A DNA stretch of 43,284 nt from Hominisplanchenecus_A murintestinalis (GTDB lineage Bacteria > Bacillota > Clostridia > Lachnospirales > Lachnospiraceae): contig NZ_CALPCM010000026.1 in NCBI RefSeq assembly GCF_943193015.1, positions 1 through 43,284 of the forward strand. The letters run 5' to 3'. Position numbers and translations under genes: made by a program. The notes beneath the pieces were generated by a model. It had not been told where the DNA came from. It made no database searches and worked only from the letters and a program-made list of their open reading frames with translations. Position 1 is the first letter of the stretch, and every line of letters begins with the position of its first letter. Below, one piece after another: positions 25,764-34,300 of the stretch.

Positions 25764-26428
25764 TGGATACATGTAGGATCAAAAACCTGTATAATTTGGA
25801 CGAAACTATCGCGAAAGATTTGTTCGAAGGGGCGGAATATCCCTGGGAGGTGCTGCCGAAAATCAGTGATTTCATAATGGAGCTGGGAAATACGCTGAGC
25901 GAAGAGGAGTATGAGAAGCGGGGAGAGGATATCTGGGTCGCAAAGTCGGCAAAAGTAGCGGAAAGCGCGTATATCCACGGTCCGGCGATTATCGGAAAAG
26001 AGGCAGAGGTACGCCACTGCGCATTTATACGGGGAAATGCCCTGGTAGGCGAGGGGGCTGTCGTAGGAAATTCTACAGAGCTGAAAAATGTGGTTCTCTT
26101 TAATAAAGTACAGGTGCCCCATTATAATTATGTAGGCGATTCTATCCTGGGATATAAGGCGCATATGGGCGCAGGCTCTATTACGTCGAACGTAAAATCA
26201 GACAAAAAGCCGGTCATTGTCAAAGCCGGAACAGAGCGCCTGGAGACAGGGCTGAAAAAGTTTGGAGCCATGATTGGCGATGAGGTGGAAGTCGGATGCG
26301 GCTCTATCCTGAATCCGGGCACGGTTGTTGGGCCGCGCAGTAGTATTTACCCTTTGTCGTCGGTGCGTGAGGTAGTTCCGGCAGACAGTATTTATAAAAA
26401 ACGCGGGGAAGTGGCAGAGAAAATGTGA
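25760..26428 (+). CDS. Left-handed beta-helix acyl/nucleotidyl transferase
   Basis: A 222-residue protein whose C-terminal half has hexapeptide repeats ('AYIHGPAIIGKEAEVRHCAFIRG', 'ALVGEGAVVGNSTELKNVVL', 'EVGCGSILNPGTVVGPRSSIYP'). These form a left-handed beta-helix like that of UDP-GlcNAc pyrophosphorylase/acetyltransferase GlmU. The N-terminal 60 residues lack a nucleotidyltransferase signature, so it is the helix part only. Substrate unknown; probably sugar nucleotide or cell-wall metabolism. Its start overlaps the topB stop by 4 bp. A strong terminator follows at 26448. Confidence 0.8.
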   Translation: MMDTCRIKNLYNLDETIAKDLFEGAEYPWEVLPKISDFIMELGNTLSEEEYEKRGEDIWVAKSAKVAESAYIHGPAIIGKEAEVRHCAFIRGNALVGEGAVVGNSTELKNVVLFNKVQVPHYNYVGDSILGYKAHMGAGSITSNVKSDKKPVIVKAGTERLETGLKKFGAMIGDEVEVGCGSILNPGTVVGPRSSIYPLSSVREVVPADSIYKKRGEVAEKM

Positions 26429-26447
26429 ATGAAGGGAATAACAGAGC

Positions 26448-26473
26448 GCCGGGGTGGAAGCCCCGGCATTTTT
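26448..26473 (+). terminator. Intrinsic terminator
   Basis: GCCGGGG (26448-26454), loop TGGAAG, CCCCGGC (26461-26467), then ATTTTT. It ends the topB operon. Confidence 0.85.
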
Positions 26474-26483
26474 GAATTGATAG

Positions 26484-26512
26484 TTGACAAATTATATTAT
26501 ACAGCATATAAT
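26484..26512 (+). promoter_or_regulatory. Consensus promoter of the padR operon with inverted repeat
   Basis: A perfect sigma-A promoter: TTGACA (26484-26489), 17-bp spacer, TATAAT (26507-26512). The spacer and -10 contain TATATTAT and ATAATATA arms around ACAGCAT, a likely binding site for the PadR protein encoded downstream (inference). Confidence 0.8.
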
Positions 26513-26566
26513 ATAGAAAATAAAGTAATATTATAAAAGTAAAAAAGAAGTAAGCGAGGTGATGGA

Positions 26567-26887
26567 ATGGTATTTAATACGGGTGCGGCATTGTTGGATG
26601 CTATTGTGCTCGCTGTGGTTTCCAAGGAGGAGGAGGGTACTTATGGATACCGTATCACCCAGGATGTGCGCTTGGCGCTTGAGGTTTCTGAATCAACCTT
26701 GTATCCGGTGCTCCGACGGCTGCAGAAGGATGACTGCCTGGAGGTATATGACAGGGAGTTTGGAGGGCGGAACCGCCGCTATTACAAAATTACGGAAAAA
26801 GGCAGCGTGCAGCTGAATCTGTACATTGCAGAGTGGAGGGAGTATTCGTCAAAAATTATGAAAATATTTACAGGAGGAGCAGTATGA
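26567..26887 (+). CDS. PadR-family transcriptional regulator
   Basis: A 106-residue winged-helix repressor. PadR hallmarks: 'ALLDAIVLAVVSKEEEGTYG', 'YGYRITQDV', 'STLYPVLRRLQKDDCLEVYD' and 'NRRYYKITEKGSVQL'. GAGGTGATGGA precedes the start. It heads an operon with a HAAS-domain, a DUF4097 and a PspC protein, a combination known from clostridial and bacillar envelope-stress modules. It probably represses its own strong promoter until an unknown signal, such as an envelope-active compound, is sensed. Confidence 0.92.
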   Translation: MVFNTGAALLDAIVLAVVSKEEEGTYGYRITQDVRLALEVSESTLYPVLRRLQKDDCLEVYDREFGGRNRRYYKITEKGSVQLNLYIAEWREYSSKIMKIFTGGAV

Positions 26888-27609
26888 GCCGTACAGAATA
26901 TATGAAACAATTGGCTTATCTTTTACAGGATGTTCCAGACAACGAAAAGGAAGAGGCGCTGTCCTGGTATGAGGATTATTTTGATGAGGCGGGACCGGAG
27001 AAGGAGCAGGAAGTAATACAGACTCTGGGCAGCCCGGAGCGGGTAGCTGCCATTATCAAAGATGGGCTGAACGGCGGGAACGATGAGGCAGGCGAGTATA
27101 CGGAGCGGGGCTATCAGGACGACCGTTTTCGTGAGGACAACAAAGTTCCGCAGCCGAGAGTTGGGAATCTGCATGAAGATAAAGATGAGAATTACAGATA
27201 TTATGAAGGCGGGGAGCCGGAAAAGAGAAAGAGGAGCAGGGGAGAGATTCTTCTGATTATCATGTTGTGCATTGTTGCATTTCCGGTGCTGCTGGGAGCT
27301 GCCGGAGGAATCTTTGGAGGGATTATGGGGCTGCTGGGCGGCGTCATGGGAGTTCTGATCGTAGTTCCTGTATGTGCGTTTGCAGCAATTATTCTTGGAG
27401 TTGTATTTGTGGGAACTGGATTTGCGAAAGTTTTTCTGACGCCCGGACTGGGATTTCTTTTGCTTGGCAGCGGATTTCTGGCGTTCGCAGTGGGAATCCT
27501 TCTGACGCTGGCCTGCATTTGGGTGATTCGGAAAGTTATTCCGTGGACACTTCGGAAATTTACGGAGCTGTGCAGGAAGATTTTTAAGAAAGGGGGATAT
27601 GCCGCATGA
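26884..27609 (+). CDS. HAAS-domain (DUF1700) membrane protein
   Basis: A 241-residue protein. The first 60 residues ('MSRTEYMKQLAYLLQDVP', 'ALSWYEDYFDEAGPE') are the HAAS domain usually paired with PadR regulators. An acidic linker follows, then a Gly/Val/Leu-rich region with three to four transmembrane helices. ATG 26884 overlaps the padR stop by 4 bp (ATGA). It likely works with the regulator as membrane sensor or antagonist (inference from the family's constant association). Confidence 0.87.
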   Translation: MSRTEYMKQLAYLLQDVPDNEKEEALSWYEDYFDEAGPEKEQEVIQTLGSPERVAAIIKDGLNGGNDEAGEYTERGYQDDRFREDNKVPQPRVGNLHEDKDENYRYYEGGEPEKRKRSRGEILLIIMLCIVAFPVLLGAAGGIFGGIMGLLGGVMGVLIVVPVCAFAAIILGVVFVGTGFAKVFLTPGLGFLLLGSGFLAFAVGILLTLACIWVIRKVIPWTLRKFTELCRKIFKKGGYAA

Positions 27610-28352
27610 GGAAATCAACAAAGATCTGGCTGATTATAGCGGCGGTATTGGCTGTAGTGGGAATCGCATTCTGTATTGCCGGCGCGGCATGCGGCGTGAG
27701 TCTTTCGGAGCTGCGGGATATCCCGTTTTACAGGGAACGCATCAGGGAGCACGAAGGAACAGATAGGGATGATTTTGAGTTCAGCCAGGATTTTGACGGA
27801 ATTGAGAAGCTTGATCTTGAGATTGACGTTACGGAAATGACAATTACGGAGAGCCAGGATGGGAGTTTCCACGTATATGGATCACATCTCGGAAAGTCTT
27901 TCGAGTGCCGCCAGGATGGAAAGACATTGAAGCTGAAAAGTGAGAGGGAATTTTTCTTGTCGGCAGGCAGAGAGGAAACGATTACCATCGAAGTACCGAA
28001 AGGGACGGTTTTTCAGAAGGTGGAAATGGAGGTAGGAGTGGGAAGCCTGGAAGCTGAATGGCTGGACTGCGAAAAACTGAAACTTGAATGCGGGGTAGGC
28101 AGTGTTTTGGTAAACGGGCAGATAAGAGACGGCGGCGAGATTGAATGCGGAGTAGGAGAAGTAGTTCTGGCTCTGGATAATAAAGAGGAAGATTTTGACT
28201 ATAAAGTATCCTGCGGAATCGGAAGTGTGCTTGTGGGAGAGAATAGCTACAGCGGGATTCCGGGAGAAAAGAAAATTGACAATGGGGCAGGACGCAAGAT
28301 GGAAATCGAGTGCGGTATAGGAAGCGTTGCAGTGACTTTTGAGGGCGAATAG
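27606..28352 (+). CDS. DUF4097-type beta-repeat protein
   Basis: A 248-residue protein with an N-terminal transmembrane helix ('IWLIIAAVLAVVGIAFCIAG') and an extracellular beta-strand repeat domain. Near-repeats of 'ECGVGSVLV' occur about five times (28020-28340), the regular pattern of the DUF4097/DUF4098 fold. Homologues (LiaX-like) take part in envelope-stress surveillance against cationic peptides in other Firmicutes; that role here is inference. It overlaps the preceding gene by 4 bp. Confidence 0.85.
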   Translation: MRKSTKIWLIIAAVLAVVGIAFCIAGAACGVSLSELRDIPFYRERIREHEGTDRDDFEFSQDFDGIEKLDLEIDVTEMTITESQDGSFHVYGSHLGKSFECRQDGKTLKLKSEREFFLSAGREETITIEVPKGTVFQKVEMEVGVGSLEAEWLDCEKLKLECGVGSVLVNGQIRDGGEIECGVGEVVLALDNKEEDFDYKVSCGIGSVLVGENSYSGIPGEKKIDNGAGRKMEIECGIGSVAVTFEGE

Positions 28353-28380
28353 GAAAACAGATTTCAGAAAGGAAAAGGAT

Positions 28381-28563
28381 ATGTCGAAAAAATTATACAA
28401 ATCAAGAACAAATCAGATGCTGTGCGGAGTGTGCGGCGGAATCGGGGAATATTTAAATATAGACCCCACGTTAATCCGTCTTCTGGCAGTGCTGCTGGGA
28501 TGTACTACCACAGGAATTGTTATTTATATTGTAGCCGCAGTTATTATACCTTATGAGTATTAA
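28381..28563 (+). CDS. PspC-domain membrane protein
   Basis: A 60-residue protein: MSKKLYKSRTNQMLCGVCGG, then 'IGEYLNIDPTLIRLLAVLLG' and a hydrophobic tail. It is a stand-alone PspC domain with the GVCGG(L/I)AEY-type motif. PspC proteins sense or stabilise membranes under stress. Start ATG 28381 with AAAGGAAAAGGAT just upstream. It closes the padR operon. Confidence 0.9.
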   Translation: MSKKLYKSRTNQMLCGVCGGIGEYLNIDPTLIRLLAVLLGCTTTGIVIYIVAAVIIPYEY

Positions 28564-28621
28564 GCTTTGTGGGCAATGAGCCAATCAGAACGATTTGGCT
28601 GTATAAATACGCGTAAATGGG

Positions 28622-28654
28622 CCATACTCCAGAAAAAGCCAGAAAGGAGTATGG
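28622..28654 (+). promoter_or_regulatory. Hairpin that buries the ribosome binding site of the spore protein gene
   Basis: CCATACTCC (28622-28630) pairs perfectly with GGAGTATGG (28646-28654), loop of 15; flanking G-U and G-C pairs can lengthen it. The 3' arm contains the GGAG that serves the start at 28662. Folding would block translation, so this may be a translational switch or an RNA-stability element. Confidence 0.6.
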
Positions 28655-28661
28655 TCTACTT

Positions 28662-28865
28662 ATGTCTAAGAAAGAAAAGAAGATCGATTTGGAAAATCTT
28701 ACGCCGGAGGAAGAACTGAAGTATGAAATTGCAGAAGAACTGGGGCTTCTGGAGCGTGTTATGGAGAATGGATGGAAGTCATTGTCTGCTAAAGAAACGG
28801 GACGCATCGGCGGACTGATGACGAAAAGGAAAAAGCAGATGCGGGCAGAAGCGATGGAACAGTAA
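28662..28865 (+). CDS. Alpha/beta-type small acid-soluble spore protein
   Basis: A 67-residue protein. 'ELKYEIAEELGLLERV' contains the conserved E-I-A site cut by the germination protease GPR, and 'SLSAKETGRIGGLMTKRKK' is the C-terminal SASP DNA-binding segment with the family's G-x-I/V-G-G core. These proteins coat and protect forespore DNA. It is shorter than classic SspA-type proteins but of the size seen in clostridial variants. The start is ATG 28662 with GGAG in a hairpin arm upstream. It implies a spore-forming host and probably sigma-G control, though I see no clear sigma-G promoter. Confidence 0.75.
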   Translation: MSKKEKKIDLENLTPEEELKYEIAEELGLLERVMENGWKSLSAKETGRIGGLMTKRKKQMRAEAMEQ

Positions 28866-28888
28866 AGAAAATGGCGAGGGGAAGTTTT

Positions 28889-29025
28889 GTAACAGTTCAG
28901 CGCAGGACTTTGCACTTGCTGCAAAGTCCGTGGAATAGCGCTGCGGTTGAGGGGCGTCAAGCCGCCACGAAGTGGTTTTGCATGGCTTGATGCCAGTAAC
29001 AGGAAGCCGAAGGCTGAACTGTTAC
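28889..29025. mobile_element. IS66-derived MITE, 137 bp
   Basis: Perfect 13-bp terminal inverted repeats, GTAACAGTTCAGC (28889-28901) and GCTGAACTGTTAC (29013-29025). An exact 8-bp direct repeat GAAGTTTT lies at 28881-28888 and 29026-29033. Inside are two hairpins (28905-28929, and 28953-28963 with 28984-28994) and no ORF. The left 41 bases match the IS66 right end at 4281-4321 in inverted orientation with one mismatch. GTAA tips and 8-bp duplications are known hallmarks of IS66, so this is a non-autonomous derivative moved by an IS66 transposase. Confidence 0.85.
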
Positions 29026-29179
29026 GAAGTTTTTCTGAAAGATTAACTTTCCCATTTTAAAACGCAGGTATTTATGATAAACTAAGTTCAAATACGGCAG
29101 GGAGAAAGCAGCATTTAAATGGAATTAAGAAAAAAGTAACTTTTCTGAGATAGTAAAAATGCCGTGACAGGAGGCTGGG

Positions 29180-30178
29180 ATGAAGAGTCTGAAGGAAGAT
29201 TTAGAGAGCGGCAAGCTGAAAAAAGTGTATCTTCTATATGGAGAAGAAGTTTACCTGAAAAACCTTTATAAAAAGAAACTGAAAGATGCGGTGCTGCCAT
29301 CTGGGGATACGATGAATCTGTCGGCATACGAAGGCAAGGGCATTCAGATTCGGGAAGTGATCGAGAGGGCAGAGACGCTGCCTTTTTTTGCGGACAGGCG
29401 TCTGGTGCTGATCGAGAACAGCGGCTTTTTTAAGGCGGCTTCCCCGGAGCTGGCAGAATACATACCCCGGATGCCGGAAGAGACCTGCATGGTATTCGTG
29501 GAAAATGAAGTGGACAGGCGGGGGAAGCTGTATAAAGCGGTGAGCAGCGCGGGACGTGCCGTGGAGATGAAACGCCAAACTGAAAAAACGCTGATGAATT
29601 GGGTGCTGAGCGCGCTCAGGAAAGAGAAAAAAAATATTACGTCCGCTACAATGGAGTTATTTCTTACGCGTACAGGCAGCGATATGGAGTTTATTCAGAA
29701 CGAGCTGGAAAAGCTTTTGTGTTACACCGCGGGACGGGACGTTATTACATCAGAGGATGTAGAGCAAATCTGTACGGTACGCACAGAAAATAAGATTTTT
29801 GATATGATAAATGCAGTTTCCGAGGGAAAGCAGAAAAGGGCGCTGGCGCTTTACTATGATTTGCTGTCGCTGAAAGAACCGCCTATGCGTATTTTATACC
29901 TGATTACAAGACAGTTTAATCTTCTGATGCAGGTGAAAGATATGCTGGAGCAGGGATTTTCACAGGATACCATCGCCCAGAAGCTGAAGATACAGAGCTT
30001 TATCGTGCGGAACTGTGTAAGGCAGGCGAGGAGTTTTGGCCTGAAGGAACTGAAAACGGCGGTGAAAGACTGTGTGGATATGGAAGAAGCCGTGAAATCA
30101 GGCATGATGAATGACACGATGGGCGTGGAGCTTTTAATTGTAAAATACAGCGGAGAAAGGCAGGGAGAAGGCAGATGA
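29180..30178 (+). CDS. holA: DNA polymerase III delta subunit
   Basis: A 332-residue clamp-loader subunit that opens the beta sliding clamp. The N-terminus 'KVYLLYGEEVYLKNLYKKKL' and 'RAETLPFFADRRLVLIENSG' are typical of HolA, followed by 'CMVFVENEVDRRGKLYKAV' and the helical C-terminal collar domain ('SLKEPPMRILYLITRQFNLL'). Walker motifs are absent, as normal for delta. ACAGGAGG precedes ATG 29180. The glycosylase gene overlaps its stop by 4 bp. Confidence 0.93.
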   Translation: MKSLKEDLESGKLKKVYLLYGEEVYLKNLYKKKLKDAVLPSGDTMNLSAYEGKGIQIREVIERAETLPFFADRRLVLIENSGFFKAASPELAEYIPRMPEETCMVFVENEVDRRGKLYKAVSSAGRAVEMKRQTEKTLMNWVLSALRKEKKNITSATMELFLTRTGSDMEFIQNELEKLLCYTAGRDVITSEDVEQICTVRTENKIFDMINAVSEGKQKRALALYYDLLSLKEPPMRILYLITRQFNLLMQVKDMLEQGFSQDTIAQKLKIQSFIVRNCVRQARSFGLKELKTAVKDCVDMEEAVKSGMMNDTMGVELLIVKYSGERQGEGR

Positions 30179-30666
30179 ATAATTATCAGACATTATCCCA
30201 CAGTTTCGAGCCGGTTTTTGACGGGAATTCGGAGGTCTTGATATTAGGTACCTTTCCGTCAGTGAAATCAAGGGAGAATCATTTTTATTACGGCCATCCC
30301 CAGAACCGCTTCTGGAAGGTGCTGGCAGCAGTGACAGGGTGCGCGGTTCCTCGGACAGTGGAAGAAAAGAAAGAGTTTCTGCTGGGACAGCACATTGCCG
30401 TGTGGGACGTGATTGCCCAGTGTGATATCATTGGTTCCAGCGACAGCTCTATTAAAAATGTGGTTCCGGCGGATTTGTCGGTGATTCTGGAGCGGGCGCC
30501 TGTCAGAAATATTTATGGGAACGGGGCGAAAGCGTGTGAGCTGTACCGAAAATATTCGTACCCGCAGACGGAGCGGGAAATCATCAAGCTGCCTTCAACC
30601 AGCCCGGCAAACGCCGCCTGGCAGATGGAGCGGCTCGTGGAGGCGTGGGGGATAGTAAGAAATTAG
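30175..30666 (+). CDS. DNA-deoxyinosine glycosylase (uracil-DNA glycosylase superfamily)
   Basis: A 163-residue glycosylase of the UDG superfamily. 'SEVLILGTFPSVKSRENHFY' with 'GHPQNRFWKVLAAV' is the signature of the hypoxanthine-DNA glycosylase group, and 'IIKLPSTSPANAAW' supplies the later active-site loop. It should remove deaminated adenine (hypoxanthine) and perhaps uracil from DNA. Overlaps the holA stop by 4 bp, so the two form an operon ended by the hairpin at 30709. Confidence 0.88.
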   Translation: MNNYQTLSHSFEPVFDGNSEVLILGTFPSVKSRENHFYYGHPQNRFWKVLAAVTGCAVPRTVEEKKEFLLGQHIAVWDVIAQCDIIGSSDSSIKNVVPADLSVILERAPVRNIYGNGAKACELYRKYSYPQTEREIIKLPSTSPANAAWQMERLVEAWGIVRN

Positions 30667-30708
30667 CTGTGATGAAGATATCTGAGCGGTCGTAAAGATT
30701 AGAAAGAT

Positions 30709-30761
30709 AAAAATGTGCATGGATTTTGGCAGAGGAAAGCTGCCAGACCATGCACATTTTT
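30709..30761. terminator. Strong bidirectional-type terminator
   Basis: A 14-bp perfect stem, AAAAATGTGCATGG (30709-30722) with CCATGCACATTTTT (30748-30761), encloses a second stem, GGCAG (30728-30732) with CTGCC (30740-30744). T runs exist on both strands. It separates the holA operon from the toxin island. Confidence 0.85.
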
Positions 30762-31038
30762 ATGTATGTCCGGCAGCGCGCGTTTCCGGGGAGTGCAAGT
30801 CCTGAGTTTGTCTGGTAGCGGGAAGGATACAGCCGAAGGCAGGGGCATCACATTGTATGAGGGACAGATGAAGTACCTGGGAGTAAAAAAGTGAAGCTGT
30901 CGGAAGGAACTATGGTTCATTGGTGGGAGAAAATTTAGAGGACGTATACGCTCGTCCAAACGAAGGAAGATTATCAGGAGCGGAAGAGATAAGATATCTT
31001 TAGAAGGGTTCTGTACGAAATTTGAGGGAAAAGGAAAG
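30762..31038 (+). other. Purine-rich non-coding stretch, possible structured RNA remnant
   Basis: No long ORF on either strand. The sequence is GC/AG-rich with words such as GGGGAGTGCAAGTCC and ACAGCCGAAGGCAGGGGCAT, which remind me of domain I of clostridial group II introns. No domain V (GAGCCGTATG...-type) and no reverse transcriptase are present, so at most it is a fragment. It stands out from the AT-rich block that follows. Confidence 0.3.
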
Positions 31039-31125
31039 ATGATAAGAAGCAAATGGTATGGTTTTTTGGCAGTTTTTATTGTTTTGAGTTACAATCTGTT
31101 TTGCATTGCCTATTTAAATAAATAA
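31039..31125 (+). CDS. Possible 28-residue membrane peptide
   Basis: The short frame runs ATG 31039 to TAA 31125 and encodes a peptide beginning MIRSKWYGFLAVFIVLSYNL: a basic start, one hydrophobic helix and a Lys end. AAGGAAAG stands right before the ATG. It could be a small membrane protein or leader peptide, or chance. I do not recognise it. Confidence 0.35.
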   Translation: MIRSKWYGFLAVFIVLSYNLFCIAYLNK

Positions 31126-31358
31126 TTCAAGAAAACTTAGAGCATATGTTAAAAAATGAAATATTGACAGATGTATAATACAGTGATTTAATATAATATA
31201 AGTATTAAATATATAATTTTAAATTATAGAATAAAAAAGTATTTGAAAGATTAGAAAGAGGAGGGGAGGTTCAATATTTTAAGAAATTTACGCAAAACAG
31301 GGGTTTTATAGTGAAACATGGCACACGGGATGTATATATTTCATGAAAGGAATAAGGA
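31126..31358 (+). promoter_or_regulatory. AT-rich leader with probable promoter of the Rhs gene
   Basis: TTGACA (31164-31169), 17-bp spacer, TTTAAT (31187-31192) is the best promoter; other TATAAT-like words lie nearby. The 5' leader to the start at 31359 would be about 160 bases and is very AT-rich. Confidence 0.5.
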
Positions 31359-34300
31359 ATGAGAAAAAATTTTACGAAAGCAGTTGCAGTCATACTTAGC
31401 GTATGCGTAACCATGACGTCGGTATCGTGGGAGAATTTTATTGTAGCAAAGTCCGCGGAAGCGGAAGAAATGACGGAGCCGGAGAATGTTACGGCGGAGA
31501 ATGAGATAGAAGAGGAGCGGACGGAGGACAGTACGATATTTGATTTGGGCGGTAATAGAAAAATGGAGGTTTTTCATGGGGCGGATGTACGGTTCCGGGA
31601 TGAAAGCGGGGAACTGGTGGACTATGACCCGGCGCTGGTGGAAATATGCTCGGAGGAAAGTGCAGGCGGGCTTAGCCTGGCGGGATATGCTTATGAGAAC
31701 AGGGAGGGGGACAGCAAGCAGTATCTTCCGGAGGCGCTTTCGGAAAATACGCCTGTTTTGATGGAGAAAGGGGATTACCGTATTTCTTTCCATCCGGTGG
31801 CGATACCGGAGGCAGGCATACAGCCGGAAGAAAACGGTGAGAGTCCGGTGGAAAGCAGCGGAAATTTAGAGGATAAGAGTCTGCCGGAAGAGGGCAATAC
31901 GGAGGAACATGCGGAAGTGCCGGAAGAATACGTGCCGGAAGACGCAGAGGCGGTAGTTTTCGAGGAGCCGGGTACGGAAACGGCGGGAGAAGTACTGCCG
32001 GAGGATGGGGCTGCAGGGGCAGATGATATCAAATTTCAGAATCTTTCTGTAGAGGATATGGAGACTGCGGATTTGTATGGGGAGGAGAGCATGCGGCCGC
32101 TGAAGGCAGTCTATGAGAATGACTCTGAACCGTACCGTCTGGAGTATGAGTCCAGTGATATCGGCGTGAAGGAAAATATTGTCCTGGAGGAGCGTCCGGA
32201 AAGTAACCGTTTTACTTTTGAGTTCCGTCTGGCGGGCCTTACGATGCGCAAAGACCCGGTGGGCGGGGGATTTACCTTTTATGATAAAGACAGCGGGGAT
32301 ATCGTGGGAGGGATCGCAGCCCCTTATATGAATGACGCCACAGGGGAAGCATATTCAGAAAAAATTGTCTGTGAGCTGGAGGAAAAAGAAGGGGAAACGG
32401 ATGCGTATCTGCTGACAGTAATCCCGGACAAGGAGTATCTGGACAGTGCGGACAGGGTTTATCCGGTTACGGTTGACCCGACAGTTACATGGACGGGGGG
32501 CAGCAGGATACAGGATGTCTATGTGTGCAAAGGAAGCCCGGCGACGAATTACTATGCCAGCGGCGTGACGGTGATTTCCGTAGGGGACAGCACGGCGCAG
32601 GGACTGTACCGCACCTATATGAAATTCGTGGATATCCGCAAGGATCTGGCGGGGAAATATGTGGAGAGCGCGACTCTGGATTTGTATGAGACTGGGGGCG
32701 GAGCCGGGGGAGAGGTTATCCGGGCATACCGGATTAAGGATAGCTGGAAGGCTTCTACGATTAACTGGAATAATAAGCCTGCCCACAATACGGGGAGCTA
32801 TTATTCGCAGTTTAAGGCTACGGGAAAAGCGGGAACGAAACGTACTCTGGATATTACGGAGAACGCGAGGCAGATGGCAAGGAACCAGTTCCTGGGGCAT
32901 GGCATCATGCTCCGGGCAGAACGCGAGGGGAAGGAAGGCTTTTATACGCAGTTTTACGGCTCCCGGCACGCGACGGCGGCGCGGCGGCCGAAGCTGACGG
33001 TAGTTTATTATGACGCGCCTACAAAGCCGGCGAGCGTGCAGCTAAATGGCAGTTATTTTAAGAAGGGGAGTACCTTACAGGTGAGCTGGAGCGGCATCAG
33101 CTCCAGGGCATTGGATTACGTGCAGTATAAGGTCGTGGGAATGAATGATGCCACTGGGAAAGAAACAGGGGATGTGATTGCGTATTCCGCGTCTACCAAG
33201 ATTGGCTCAGCCGCGTCAGCTACAGCTTCTATAGCGGGGAGCAATACCTGGGGAGAGGGCTGTTACCGCATCTGGGTGCGCGGCGTGGATAGGGGCGGCA
33301 TCGCCGGGGAAGGCAGGAGCTGGAACTTTCACATCGACAGTACGGCTCCGGTGGTGGGCAGCATATCTGTTTCGCCCGCAGGATACACTTCTGTTAAGAA
33401 TCCTGTGCTGAGCTGGAGCAGTGTCTCTGACAAGCATTTGAAAGAGGTACAGTACCAGGTGGGAAGCGCCCCTTATGTGTTGGCAGGAACAGGAACGTCA
33501 GGCAGCGTAGTAATTCCAGCGACATATTTTCCGTCCTCCGGGACATACCCTATCCATGTGCGGGCGGTGGATCATGCGGGGAATGTCAGCGCGGTCAAGA
33601 CGCTGAACTATCTGGTGGATGTGACCTGCCCGACGTTTGGGACGCTTTCTTCCACCCCGGCGGCGGGGCAGTGGACAGGGAATGCCAATCCTGCAATAGA
33701 GTTTAAGAATATCACAGAACTGCACAGTGGGATGATTGCGTCTGGGGTGAAATACTGTATCACAGCGGCGGGGCAGCCTGCGTCCGCATATAAGGCGGCG
33801 GCAAATGTGCGTTTTACCTCTTCGGCAAACCCATACGCGGGAAGCTTTACGATGGACAGCGCAGACCAGGGCAAACCGGATGGGAATTATACGATTCATG
33901 TACGGCTGGAGGATAAGGTAGGGAATGCAGTAATGAAAACTCTTTCCTATAAAAAAGACAGGACGCCGCCGACAGGCGTTCTTACCTATTCCCAGGCGAA
34001 AAGCAGCCTGAAAGATACGGTACAGATTACGGCGGCGTGCAGCGACGGGACAGGCAGCGGCGTCAAGAGCAGCAGCCTGGTAATCAAAGACAGTACGGGG
34101 AAGGCGGTGGACACTGTCTACAGTAACTTTACCACCAGCTCCGTGACAAGGCCGTTTAATACAAAAAATATAAGGAACGGTTCTTACAAGGCAGAGCTGA
34201 CGGTTAAGGATTATGCGGGGTATACGGCAACTGTAACGGATACAATCACGATTACAAACCAGGTGGATGCGCCCAGCCTGACAGGGAGCAATAAAAATAA

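Noticed and set aside
28020..28340. Direct repeats suggesting a CRISPR array or satellite
   Set aside because: The repeats are ECGVGSV-type protein repeats within the DUF4097 coding frame; spacing and sequence follow codons.
30780..30840. tRNA-like words (GTGCAAGTCC)
   Set aside because: No cloverleaf, anticodon arm or acceptor pairing could be drawn.
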